NCBI RefSeq assembly: GCF_002153605.1
Contig: NZ_JOPG01000007.1
Location: forward strand, 1-64,000
DNA from: Acetobacter malorum
GTDB taxonomy: Bacteria > Pseudomonadota > Alphaproteobacteria > Acetobacterales > Acetobacteraceae
DNA: 64,000 bases
Direction of reading: 5' to 3'
How positions within the stretch are numbered: the first letter of the stretch is position 1; every line of letters starts with the position of its first letter. Positions 1 to 8,367 of the stretch are shown one piece after another. A program made the translations under genes and the position numbers. The notes beneath the pieces are model-generated. The model ran no database searches, was not told the origin of the DNA, and saw nothing but the letters and a program-made list of their open reading frames with translations.

Positions 1-119
1 TTGAGCTGCTCGACCGAGAGGTTCCGCATGTCAGACGGGTAGCTCACCCGGTCCAGAGCAGGAAAACGGCCAAGGGTGGGAATCCGAGGCTTTGCATTTT
101 TGTCGTGAGAACTGTCCAT
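1..119 (-). CDS. dxs: 1-deoxy-D-xylulose-5-phosphate synthase, N-terminal fragment
   Basis: Only the first 39 codons are inside the window; the gene runs off the left edge. From the ATG at 119-117 the reading begins MDSSHDKNAKPRIPTLGRFP and continues with an L-D-R-V-x-Y-P-x-D-M-R-x-L-S-x-E-Q-L stretch, which is the usual N-terminal signature of DXS just before its thiamine-diphosphate domain. DXS condenses pyruvate and glyceraldehyde 3-phosphate, the first step of the MEP isoprenoid pathway. It is divergent from hpnH, which acts in the hopanoid branch fed by that pathway; dxs beside hpnH is a pattern I recall from acetic acid bacteria. The identification rests on a short stretch plus context. 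Confidence 0.8.
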   Translation of the reverse strand, partial: MDSSHDKNAKPRIPTLGRFPALDRVSYPSDMRNLSVEQL

Positions 120-527
120 GCGATCGTTTCCATCTTCTTTTCTTGTAGGAAGCGGAATGCCGTCCTGGGGAGGCTGGGCGGGATTTCGTTACCGTCAGTG
201 TGTCTTAACGTCGCGCGAAATATTTTCACACATCGCGATATAAGGCGTTTTGGTTTAATGTTTCTGGCCTGAGCGCAAGCCTGCAATTAAAAGTAAGTGC
301 ATATTGTGTCTTTTTTGCCACATGTTTTGAAAAAGGCTTGAGCTTGACAAACGAGCCAACCTATATGCAGGCGAACAGTTCCATACGTGGCTATGTGCAC
401 AGCACCTGCCGGTGGCCGTTATACGGTGTGCAGGGGCAGTTGCCCGGCATGGTCACGTTTTGACAGATTATGAAGTGTCTCACTCAGTTATGATGCAGGC
501 GTCTCAGATGCGCCAAAGCGGGGGTTT
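120..527. other. Divergent intergenic region between dxs and hpnH
   Basis: No gene is seen here. The region must hold the promoters of both divergent genes. TTGACA hexamers occur at 344-349 and 460-465 and a TATGAT at 489-494, but none are paired at a normal 16-18 bp spacing, so no promoter is called. No convincing hairpin or RNA gene was found. Confidence 0.5.
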
Positions 528-1745
528 ATGGCCGTACCTATAATGCAGGCCGTCAGGGTCGGCAGTTATGTCGTCAAACAGCACATCACCGGGCGCAAGC
601 GCTATCCGCTGGTTCTGATGCTTGAACCGCTTTTTCGCTGCAATCTGGCATGTGCCGGGTGTGGTAAGATTGATTATCCCGCAGCCATTCTCAACCAGCG
701 CATGACCGTGCAGGAATGTCTGGATGCGGATGCAGAAGCAGGCGCACCCGTCATCGCCGTGGCCGGGGGCGAACCCCTGCTGCACAAGGAAATGCCGGAA
801 ATTGTCCGTGGCCTGATCGCCCGGAAAAAATACGTCTATCTGTGCACGAACGCCCTGCTGCTTGAAAAGAAGATGGATGAGTATGAACCCTCTCCGTTCT
901 TCTCATGGGATGTGCATCTGGATGGCGATAAGTCCATGCACGATTCCTCCGTCTGTCAGGACGGTGTGTATGAGCGCGCCGTTGCGGCCATCAAAAAGGC
1001 CAAGGCACGCGGGTTCCGTCTGTCCATCAACTGCACCCTGTTTGACGGGGCTGACCCCAAGCGCGTGGCGTCCTTCTTTGATGAAGTGATGGCGATGGGC
1101 GTGGACGGAATTATGACGGCTCCGGGTTATGCGTATGAACGTGCGCCTGACCAGGAACACTTCCTCAACCGTCAGAAAACCAAGCAGCTCTTCCGTGACA
1201 TCTTCCGTCTGGGTAAGGGCAAGAAATGGCGGTTCACGCAGTCTCCGCTGTTCCTGAACTTCCTGGCAGGCAATGAGCAGTATCACTGCACCCCGTGGGG
1301 CAAGCCGCTGCGTAACGTCTTTGGCTGGCAGCGCCCGTGCTATCTGCTGGGTGAAGGCTATGCCAAGTCTTTCAATGAGCTGATGGAAGACACCAAGTGG
1401 GATGATTACGGCACCGGCAACTACGAAAAATGCGCCGACTGCATGGTGCACTCCGGTTACGAATCCACCGCTGTGATGGATGCTGTGCGTCGCCCCTGGC
1501 ACATTGCAAAAGTCGCTCTGTTTGGCCCGGAAACCGAAAAGCCGATGGCTCCGGAAATCTCCCTCGCCAACCAGCGGCCTGCTCAGTACGTCTTCTCCAA
1601 GCAGGTGGAAGAGCAGATGGAAGAAATCGCCGCCCGCAAGCCTGCCAAGGCTCCGCGTGTGAAGGTGATCCGTACCGAGGCAGCCAATGCCGATGCGGCT
1701 CCGGCCAAAGCGGCGGCTCCGGTCGAAGCAACTGCCGCCGACTGA
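528..1745 (+). CDS. hpnH: HpnH, hopanoid biosynthesis radical SAM enzyme (adenosylhopane synthase)
   Basis: The protein is 405 residues. The radical-SAM cluster motif CX3CX2C is at Cys38, Cys42 and Cys45 in the context EPLFRCNLACAGCGKIDYP, which is nearly invariant in HpnH. Family knowledge: HpnH attaches a 5'-deoxyadenosyl group to diploptene (hopene), giving adenosylhopane, the first step toward C35 bacteriohopanepolyols. The start MAVPI...KRYPLVLMLEP matches the typical HpnH N-terminus, so the ATG at 528 is preferred. The last 30 or so residues are Ala-rich and probably disordered. The gene is followed by a clear intrinsic terminator, so it is probably transcribed alone. Confidence 0.95.
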   Translation: MAVPIMQAVRVGSYVVKQHITGRKRYPLVLMLEPLFRCNLACAGCGKIDYPAAILNQRMTVQECLDADAEAGAPVIAVAGGEPLLHKEMPEIVRGLIARKKYVYLCTNALLLEKKMDEYEPSPFFSWDVHLDGDKSMHDSSVCQDGVYERAVAAIKKAKARGFRLSINCTLFDGADPKRVASFFDEVMAMGVDGIMTAPGYAYERAPDQEHFLNRQKTKQLFRDIFRLGKGKKWRFTQSPLFLNFLAGNEQYHCTPWGKPLRNVFGWQRPCYLLGEGYAKSFNELMEDTKWDDYGTGNYEKCADCMVHSGYESTAVMDAVRRPWHIAKVALFGPETEKPMAPEISLANQRPAQYVFSKQVEEQMEEIAARKPAKAPRVKVIRTEAANADAAPAKAAAPVEATAAD

Positions 1746-1775
1746 GCCTTCTCTCAGTTTGCGACTCCATGAAAG

Positions 1776-1808
1776 GAGCGGCTCCTGCACAGGGGCCGCT
1801 CTTTTTTT
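1776..1808 (+). terminator. Rho-independent terminator of hpnH
   Basis: A GAGCGGC / GCCGCTC stem (1776-1782 with 1795-1801) is extended inside by CCTG/CAGG pairing and followed at once by seven T residues. It lies 30 bp after the hpnH stop codon. Confidence 0.85.
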
Positions 1809-2010
1809 GTACGGTCTTTCAGGCGGCTGAGGCTGCTTTTCCCCTGATTTGTCGCTCTGGCTGGCATACGTTGCCTGCATAAGAGGTGGAGGCTAAACCC
1901 ATTTTTCGCATAAGGATGCGCTCTGGCAGGCATGGTCAGCGCATACTGGCCTCGGGGGCCATCATCCCCTATCGTGCACTTTCCGTCGTCACGCAGGGCC
2001 ACCGTATTTC

Positions 2011-3309
2011 ATGACTGCTTCCATTCTTATCATTTTTTTACTGGTTATTCTGAACGCCGTTTTTGCCATGGGAGAACTGGCTCTGATTTCGGTCAGAATG
2101 CCCCGTCTGGCTATTCTGCGGGAGCAGGGCATGCGAGGCGCAGACCGCGCCATGCGTTTGGCGGAAGATCCGCAGATTTTCCTACCAACAGTGCAGGTCG
2201 GCATGACGCTGGTCTCCATTCTGGAAGGCACATTCGGCGGGGTGCAGGTCGAGGCGCATCTCACCCCCATGCTGGAGAAGATCGATTTTCTCCGCCCTGT
2301 GGCCGCGCAGGTTTCCATGGTGCTGGTGGTGCTTGCCATTACGGCTCTCATGCTGGTGCTGGGCGAGCTGGTGCCCAAACAGCTGGCGCTGCGTGAACCG
2401 GAAAAAATGGCTGCTCGTCTGGCTCTCCCGCTGGAAATGCTGGCGCATGCCACGCGCCCTGTGGTGTGGGTGCTCCGTCAGTCTTCCAACATCGTGCTCA
2501 AGCTGATGGGGGCGGGCGATGCCGTGAGCCAGACGCTGACGGAAGAAGAACTGAAGGCCTATATCGCGGAAGGGGCTCGCTCCGGTGTGCTGGAACATGA
2601 AGAGCGCACCATGATCGAGCGCCTGCTGCGTCTGGCGGACAGACCCGTGCGCGCCATTATGACGCCGCGCAATGAGCTGTACTGGATTGACCGCCATGCT
2701 GGCCGGGATGCGCTGATCAAGGCGCTCAAGCAGACAACCTATGCCCGTCTGGTGGTGTGTGAAGGTGGTGTGGATAACCCGGTCGGGGTTGTTCTGGCCA
2801 AGGATATGCTGGACCGTATGCTGGATGGCATGCCTGTTTCTATAGAAGCTGGCCTGCGGCAGATGGTGGTGGTGCCGGACAGTATTTCAGCGCTGGATAT
2901 GCTGGAGCGGATGCGCAGCATTTCTCTGGGTATGGCGTTTGTGTTTGATGAATACGGCTCGTTTGAAGGCGTCGTGACAGCGTCTGACCTGTTTGACGCC
3001 ATTGTGGGGGAGGGCGGTCATGATGCTTCTCAGGCCACCGCAGCCCATCACGCCCCCACACAGGATGATGTGCTTCTGATGGACGGCACGGACTCTGCTG
3101 ATGAAGTGAAGGACCGCCTCGGCCTCCGGAGCCTACCGGATGAGGGTAGTTACCACACGCTGGGTGGTCTCATTCTGGCTCTGCTCCGTCGTGTGCCCGC
3201 CATCGGGGATAAGGTGGTCTATTCCGGCTGGTTGTTTGAAGTTCTGGAAATGGAAGGCCGGCGCGTCTCCCGCGTGCGGGCCAGCCGACAGGTTCTGGCG
3301 GAAAACTGA
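2011..3309 (+). CDS. CNNM/CBS-domain membrane protein (hemolysin-C/CorC-like family)
   Basis: The protein is 432 residues. Its N-terminal half (about 1-200) is a CNNM (DUF21) membrane domain opening with a hydrophobic helix and the family pattern of FAMGELAL. A pair of CBS domains follows (about 215-330, including MTPRNEL and the second-CBS F-D-E-Y-G-S motif), then a CorC/HlyC C-terminal domain (about 345-430) with G-S-Y-H-T-L-G-G. Relatives act in magnesium or cobalt efflux, or are annotated as hemolysins by homology only; the transported ion cannot be read from sequence. It stands alone between two intrinsic terminators. Confidence 0.88.
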   Translation: MTASILIIFLLVILNAVFAMGELALISVRMPRLAILREQGMRGADRAMRLAEDPQIFLPTVQVGMTLVSILEGTFGGVQVEAHLTPMLEKIDFLRPVAAQVSMVLVVLAITALMLVLGELVPKQLALREPEKMAARLALPLEMLAHATRPVVWVLRQSSNIVLKLMGAGDAVSQTLTEEELKAYIAEGARSGVLEHEERTMIERLLRLADRPVRAIMTPRNELYWIDRHAGRDALIKALKQTTYARLVVCEGGVDNPVGVVLAKDMLDRMLDGMPVSIEAGLRQMVVVPDSISALDMLERMRSISLGMAFVFDEYGSFEGVVTASDLFDAIVGEGGHDASQATAAHHAPTQDDVLLMDGTDSADEVKDRLGLRSLPDEGSYHTLGGLILALLRRVPAIGDKVVYSGWLFEVLEMEGRRVSRVRASRQVLAEN

Positions 3310-3331
3310 AAGCCAGAACGTCACAGAATTT

Positions 3332-3369
3332 AACGGCCTGAACAGAGGACTCTGTCAGGCCGTTTTTTT
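3332..3369 (+). terminator. Rho-independent terminator after the CNNM/CBS gene
   Basis: A ten-base-pair stem AACGGCCTGA / TCAGGCCGTT (3332-3341 with 3355-3364) runs into a T-run. It lies 23 bp after the stop codon at 3309 and before the convergent alpha-E gene. Confidence 0.88.
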
Positions 3370-3401
3370 ATGGGTAACAGATGGTGGACAAATCTGAGTG
3401 G

Positions 3402-4433
3402 TTATTGCTGGGCCTGCCCAGAGGCAGTGCCGCAATGGGGTGTCACAGGCCAGAAGGCCAGCGCTGTTTCCTGCTGGACTTTTGAAATCTGGGTTTGAAT
3501 CCACTGCATATATTCGTGCAGGCCACGGATGATGATGTCGTCCACCGTCTGGTCTGCAAGAGTGACGCGCAGTTCCGCGACCCGTTCCTGAATAGGGGCG
3601 CAGAGGCGGCGCAGGCTGCCATGCCCGGCAAGAGTGCTCAGTGTGCTGTCCAGCAGGCGCAGGCTGGTGGTCAGGGAACGCGGGAAGGCATCGTTTTTCA
3701 ACAGAAATCCCACAACATTGGCAGGCGTTGTCATCACAGGCTGTAAACGCCGGAAGGCATGATACGCCGCAGCGGATCGCAGGATGGACGCCCATTGGGT
3801 AATATCAATTTCAGACCCGACCGTCTCATGGCCCGGCAGAAGCGTATGGTATCGGATATCAATCAGCCGGGTAATCTGGTCACTGCGTTCCAGGTGTTTG
3901 CCGAGCAAATAGAACAGCCAGGCCTGATCCCGGTAGAGTGTGCCTTCGGTAATGCCAAAATGGGTCTGGCATTCCTGCTTCAGCCGGTTGCACAGGCCGG
4001 AGAGGCTGTTCATCCGGATATCGGCGGGCTGCAGGTCCAGCACCCAGCGGGTAAAGACGTTGAGCTGCATCCACATCTCTGTTGAAATCAACGGGCGGAC
4101 AGCACGGGCATTTTCCCGCACGGAATGGGCCATAGCCTTGATGGAGTTCGGGTTTTCCTTTTCCGTTACGTAAAAGGCAATGACGTCCTGTTCCGTGACG
4201 GTCTGATGACGTGCGTAAAAACAGTCCTCATCAGAATGGATCTGCAGAATGGTGTCCCACCCTGGCTGGCCATCCGGCCCGCGGACAAAGCTTTCCGTAA
4301 CTTCCAGAAGCCGGGCCAGATTTTCAATACGCTCCATATAACGCGCCAGCCACATCATGCACTCGCCGTAGCGGGAGAGCAGATTGTTCAGGCCCGGCTG
4401 CATTTGGAAAAGGCCTGTTGAAATTTCAGTCAT
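3402..4433 (-). CDS. Alpha-E domain protein (DUF403)
   Basis: The protein is about 343 residues, mainly alpha-helical. The N-terminal L-S-R-Y-G-E-C-M-M-W-L-A-R-Y-M-E-R-I-E-N pattern matches the alpha-E domain consensus (family reading LSR.AE.LYWLARYLERAENTAR). The function is unknown; alpha-E proteins almost always sit beside an ATP-grasp ligase of the type found upstream. The ATG at 4433 is chosen because it gives a 4-bp ATGA overlap with the ATP-grasp stop codon, implying translational coupling; an in-frame GTG at 4448 is possible. Codons and base composition resemble those of its neighbours. Confidence 0.9.
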   Translation of the reverse strand: MTEISTGLFQMQPGLNNLLSRYGECMMWLARYMERIENLARLLEVTESFVRGPDGQPGWDTILQIHSDEDCFYARHQTVTEQDVIAFYVTEKENPNSIKAMAHSVRENARAVRPLISTEMWMQLNVFTRWVLDLQPADIRMNSLSGLCNRLKQECQTHFGITEGTLYRDQAWLFYLLGKHLERSDQITRLIDIRYHTLLPGHETVGSEIDITQWASILRSAAAYHAFRRLQPVMTTPANVVGFLLKNDAFPRSLTTSLRLLDSTLSTLAGHGSLRRLCAPIQERVAELRVTLADQTVDDIIIRGLHEYMQWIQTQISKVQQETALAFWPVTPHCGTASGQAQQ

Positions 4434-5902
4434 GATGCCAGCACCCACGTATCTTTGGAGCCACCCCCCTGTGACGAATTAACGACGAGAGACCCTTTTC
4501 GCAGCGCCACGCGGGAAAGGCCTCCCGGCAGAACCCATGTGGAGCGGCCTGTCAGCGCAAAGGGACGCAGATCCACATGGCGTGCTTCCACACCATTAGG
4601 GCAAAGGGTGGGGGAGACGGAAAGATTGACCACCGGCTGGCTGATGTAATTGCCGGGGTTTTCTTTCAGGCGGCGGCGGAATTCGTCCAGTTCGTCCTGC
4701 GTGGCATGCGGACCAATCAGCAGGCCATAGCCCCCGGACTCGCCAACCGGTTTGATAACCAGCTTGTCCATATTAGCCAGTGTGTAGGCCAGCCCGTCCG
4801 GTTCTGCGCAGATATGCGTATCGACGCTATCCAGAATGGGATCTTCATCCAGATAATAACGGATAATGCGCGGCATATAGGCGTAGACGGCTTTATCATC
4901 CGCCACACCGGTACCCAGCGCGTTAGCAATGGTGACATTCCCGCGGCGGTAGGCCTCGACCAGTCCCGGCACGCCCAGCATGCTGTCTGGATTGAAAGCC
5001 AGAGGGTCCAGAAACTCATCATTCAGACGGCGATAAATGGCATGGACAGGCCGCAGCCCTGCCACGGTGCGCATGAACACACGGTGGTTTTCCACCACCA
5101 GATCCTTACCTTCCACCAGTGGCACGCCCATCTCACGCGCCAGAAAAACATGCTCAAAATAAGCGGAGTTATAAATACCGGGAGACAACAGCACGACCTG
5201 CGGGTCCAGAACGCCTTCGGGCGAGACTTCGCACAGGCTCTGGTGCAGTTTTAGTCCATATTCATCTACGGAGCGGAGCGGCAGACCGGCGGCCAGATCT
5301 GGCATAAGCCGCAGCATCATATGCCGGTTTTCAATAACGTAAGACACACCGGAGGGGGTGCGGGCATTATCTTCCAGAATCAGAAAACGCCCGTTCTGGT
5401 CACGGATTAAGTCTGTGCCGTTAATATGCACATACACGCCACCGGGCACGTTCAGCCCGACCATGGCCTCACAGTAATTCGGATTGTTCAGCACGAGGTC
5501 TGCCGGAATAATTCCGTCCCGCAGAATGGCGCGGTCATGATAGATGTCGTGCAGAAACAGGTTAATGGCCTGAACGCGCTGCTGCACGCCGCGCTCAATA
5601 TGGTCCCATTCCGTAGCAGTAATGACGCGGGGAATGACATCAAACGGTAGCACACGGTCTATCGCTTCACGGTCTGAATAGACGGTAAAGGTAATGCCCA
5701 GCCGGTAAAGCTGGGCCTCCGCGGCTGTTGTGCGGTGCCGCAGGTCAGCCAGCGTAAAATGCGCCAGACGGTTCTTCACATCCTGCAGGGCCGGGGGGAT
5801 GCCATCCTTGCGGTTCATGAGTTCACAGAAGAAATCCGGAACATCATAAGCGGCAAAAATACCAGCCGCCTGAACGGGTGCATGGAGTGGCGTGTCATTC
5901 AT
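4430..5902 (-). CDS. Circularly permuted type 2 ATP-grasp protein
   Basis: The protein is 490 residues. It carries the DUF404/DUF407-type signature: LFLHDIYHDR near residue 115, ILEDNARTPSGVSYV near 172-186, and KPVGESGGYG near 390, where the permuted ATP-binding Lys and Gly loop lie. Family inference is an ATP-dependent carboxylate-amine ligase that makes a peptide-like bond, but no substrate is known to me. It is coupled to the alpha-E gene (ATGA overlap) and divergent from the transglutaminase gene. The start matches the expected N-terminus without a signal peptide, so it acts in the cytoplasm. Confidence 0.92.
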   Translation of the reverse strand: MNDTPLHAPVQAAGIFAAYDVPDFFCELMNRKDGIPPALQDVKNRLAHFTLADLRHRTTAAEAQLYRLGITFTVYSDREAIDRVLPFDVIPRVITATEWDHIERGVQQRVQAINLFLHDIYHDRAILRDGIIPADLVLNNPNYCEAMVGLNVPGGVYVHINGTDLIRDQNGRFLILEDNARTPSGVSYVIENRHMMLRLMPDLAAGLPLRSVDEYGLKLHQSLCEVSPEGVLDPQVVLLSPGIYNSAYFEHVFLAREMGVPLVEGKDLVVENHRVFMRTVAGLRPVHAIYRRLNDEFLDPLAFNPDSMLGVPGLVEAYRRGNVTIANALGTGVADDKAVYAYMPRIIRYYLDEDPILDSVDTHICAEPDGLAYTLANMDKLVIKPVGESGGYGLLIGPHATQDELDEFRRRLKENPGNYISQPVVNLSVSPTLCPNGVEARHVDLRPFALTGRSTWVLPGGLSRVALRKGSLVVNSSQGGGSKDTWVLAS

Positions 5903-6194
5903 ACCCTGACTCCCGATATGAGGTCCGACACTCTGGCGGGTCCGGAAACCTGCGCCTCTGCATGCCGTTTCGTTACGGTTAATTACTTAAGACGAGCAGG
6001 ATTTCAGGCGTTTGCCAAGCGGCAAAACAGAAATTTGTTCTTTTATCGGAATATCATGCGCAAGGGGCTGGTATGCCATGGATTAATGCTGATACCGTAT
6101 GCGCAGTCATACGCCATAAGCGGTTTCTCCCGTCCTGTGGCAGGAGAGGAGCAGGGCGTTTCAGCATGAGCAGGGTGTTCAGGGCCGTACCACC

Positions 6195-7214
6195 ATGAGT
6201 TCACACGTCATGCTGACCCATCAGACCCGGTATCGGTATGACCGGCCTGTTTTTCTGGGGCCGCAGACCATCCGCCTCCGTCCTTCGGGTTCTGCCAGAA
6301 CGCCTGTTCGTTCCTATGCTCTGCGCGTTGATCCGGCAGCCAGCCAACAGAGCTGGCATCAGGATGGCTTTGGCAATCATGTTGCGGAAGTGGTCTTTGC
6401 GGAACGCGTGACGCATTTCGACATCACCGTGCGGCTTGAGGCCGATCTGACGCCCAGAAATCCCTTTGATTTCACGCTGGCCCCAACGGCCCGTCGCTGG
6501 ACGCCACCTGCCGTGTTGACCACGACGTTGCGGGAAAAAGGTGCGCCCGCGCAGCATCAACAGACCCCTGTGCAGCAACAGCAGCAGGCGGGGGGAGGCA
6601 TATTTTCTCGTCAAGCTCAGATGGCCCCCGCAGTTTCCCGGCACCCGTTTTACACATCGGAAGAATTGACTGGGCTGGCTTTGTATTGCGCAACGCCCCC
6701 TGCCGGACCGCATCTGCATGCGTTTCTGACGGACTGGGTTGAAAAAGCTCCGCGCGATACGCTGGATATGCTGGTGGCGCTCAATCGCGCTCTGGCGGCA
6801 CGCATCGGCTATCAGTTACGGCTGGAACCCGGCGTCTGGAGCCCGGAAGAAACGCTGGCGCGCGGTGTTGGCTCCTGCCGGGACAGCGCCTGGCTGATGA
6901 TTGCCCTGCTGCGGCATCTGGGTTTTGCGGCCCGGTTTGTCTCGGGATATCTGATCCAGTCCAGCCAGACGGCGGAGGGCGAGGAGGCCCTGACCTGTGA
7001 CCTGCACGCATGGGCCGAGGCCTTTCTGCCCGGTGCCGGGTGGGTGGGGTTTGATACGACGTCCGGCTTGCTGACAGCGCAGGGGCACCTGCCGCTGGCC
7101 GCCACACCCGCCCCGGAGCAGGCCGCTCCGGTCACGGGCTTACTGGACCAGTGCAAAGCCACATTTGATGTGTCCATGCAAACCGATCGTCTGGTCATGC
7201 CGGACAGCGTCTGA
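6195..7214 (+). CDS. Transglutaminase-like cysteine protease superfamily protein
   Basis: The protein is 339 residues. An N-terminal beta-sandwich domain (about 1-105; T-R-Y-R-Y-D-R-P-V and L-R-P-S repeats) is typical of bacterial transglutaminase-like proteins. The papain-fold core follows with a complete triad: Cys228 in GVGSCRDSAW, His271 in DLHAWAEAF and Asp287 in VGFDTTSG. Between the domains a Gln-rich linker at residues 120-131 looks flexible. There is no signal peptide. Whether it hydrolyses or cross-links amide bonds is not knowable here. Its partners are the divergent ATP-grasp/alpha-E pair and the downstream metallopeptidase. Confidence 0.88.
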   Translation: MSSHVMLTHQTRYRYDRPVFLGPQTIRLRPSGSARTPVRSYALRVDPAASQQSWHQDGFGNHVAEVVFAERVTHFDITVRLEADLTPRNPFDFTLAPTARRWTPPAVLTTTLREKGAPAQHQQTPVQQQQQAGGGIFSRQAQMAPAVSRHPFYTSEELTGLALYCATPPAGPHLHAFLTDWVEKAPRDTLDMLVALNRALAARIGYQLRLEPGVWSPEETLARGVGSCRDSAWLMIALLRHLGFAARFVSGYLIQSSQTAEGEEALTCDLHAWAEAFLPGAGWVGFDTTSGLLTAQGHLPLAATPAPEQAAPVTGLLDQCKATFDVSMQTDRLVMPDSV

Positions 7215-7264
7215 CCTGCTGGTTTTCCTTGCGTTACGATCCCGGACGCAAGAGAGTGATCAGC

Positions 7265-8350
7265 ATGAGGCTTTTTACCTGTCAGTCCTGTGAGCAGATT
7301 CTGTTTTTTGAAAACACAGTCTGTGAGCATTGCAAACACCAGCTCGGGTATCTGCCGGGGCTCTCAGTATTGTCTGCACTGGAACCTGTTGAGGGAGGCC
7401 TGTGGCGGCCCTTAGAGCCGCGGATTCGTCAGGCGGAACTGGCCTATTGCGCCAACCATGCGCATGACGTGTGCAACTGGATGACAATGCCCAATGAATC
7501 CGGGCATCCGTCTTTCTGCTTTGCCTGCCGGTTCAACCGCATCATTCCCAATCTGGATAAGCCGGAAAATTTGGAACGCTGGCATAAGCTGGAAGTTGCA
7601 AAGCATCGGCTATTTTACACGCTGTTGCGCCTGAAGCTACCCATGAAAACCCGGCTGGAAGATCCGCATGGCGGTCTGGTGTTTGATTTTCTGGATGACC
7701 CGCCAGACGGCTCTTCTGCGGTGATGACAGGCCATAATAATGGTGTGATTACCATTGCTCTGCGGGAGGCGGATGATGCCTGCCGTGAGCGGATGCGTGT
7801 GGAAATGGGAGAATATTACCGCACACTTCTGGGGCATTTCCGGCATGAGGTCGGGCATTATTACTGGAATGTTCTGGTAAGGGATGCCGGGCGGCTGGAT
7901 GCCTGCCGCGTGGTGTTTGGGGATGACCGGGCCGATTATCAGCAGGCTCTGCAAACCTATTACGACAGCCCGCGCCCAACGGACTGGCAGACGCATCACG
8001 TCAGCATTTATGCCACGTCTCACCCGTGGGAAGATTTTGCGGAAACATGGGCGCATTACCTCCATATTGTCTCAACACTTGAGACAGCATGGGCCTATGG
8101 GGTCTCGATCAATCCGGCGCTGGCCGGGGCGCAGCCCTCATCCTCCCCCCGGCATGGCGACCCTTATACCGAGGCTTCTTTTGAGGAAATCATGCAGGCA
8201 TGGCTGCCGCTGACGTATGCGGTCAACAGCCTGAACCGGTCCATGGGGTTGCCTGATTTTTACCCGTTTGTGCTCACGCAGGGGGTGGTGAACAAACTCT
8301 CATTTATTCACACACTCATTCGGGAAACGCAGGCTTTACGGTCCTGCTAA
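7265..8350 (+). CDS. Zinc-ribbon zinc metallopeptidase (putative Peptidase_Mx type)
   Basis: The protein is about 361 residues. The N-terminal zinc ribbon has Cys6, Cys9, Cys20 and Cys23, and further paired cysteines lie near residues 70-95. The zincin motif HEVGH is at 194-198 (context RHEVGHYYW), followed by a W-E-D-F-A-E-T-W-A-H-Y segment that probably supplies further metal ligands. The start at 7265 is chosen over the in-frame 7229 because the zinc ribbon begins directly there and AAGAGAG lies upstream. It is 50 bp downstream of the transglutaminase gene, probably the same transcript. Its peptide substrate is unknown. Confidence 0.85.
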   Translation: MRLFTCQSCEQILFFENTVCEHCKHQLGYLPGLSVLSALEPVEGGLWRPLEPRIRQAELAYCANHAHDVCNWMTMPNESGHPSFCFACRFNRIIPNLDKPENLERWHKLEVAKHRLFYTLLRLKLPMKTRLEDPHGGLVFDFLDDPPDGSSAVMTGHNNGVITIALREADDACRERMRVEMGEYYRTLLGHFRHEVGHYYWNVLVRDAGRLDACRVVFGDDRADYQQALQTYYDSPRPTDWQTHHVSIYATSHPWEDFAETWAHYLHIVSTLETAWAYGVSINPALAGAQPSSSPRHGDPYTEASFEEIMQAWLPLTYAVNSLNRSMGLPDFYPFVLTQGVVNKLSFIHTLIRETQALRSC

Positions 8351-8367
8351 GTCCTGAATGATCTTGC

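Noticed and set aside
903-1880. Minus-strand reading of 325 codons over hpnH
   Set aside because: Antisense to hpnH; composition reflects the complementary codons of that gene.
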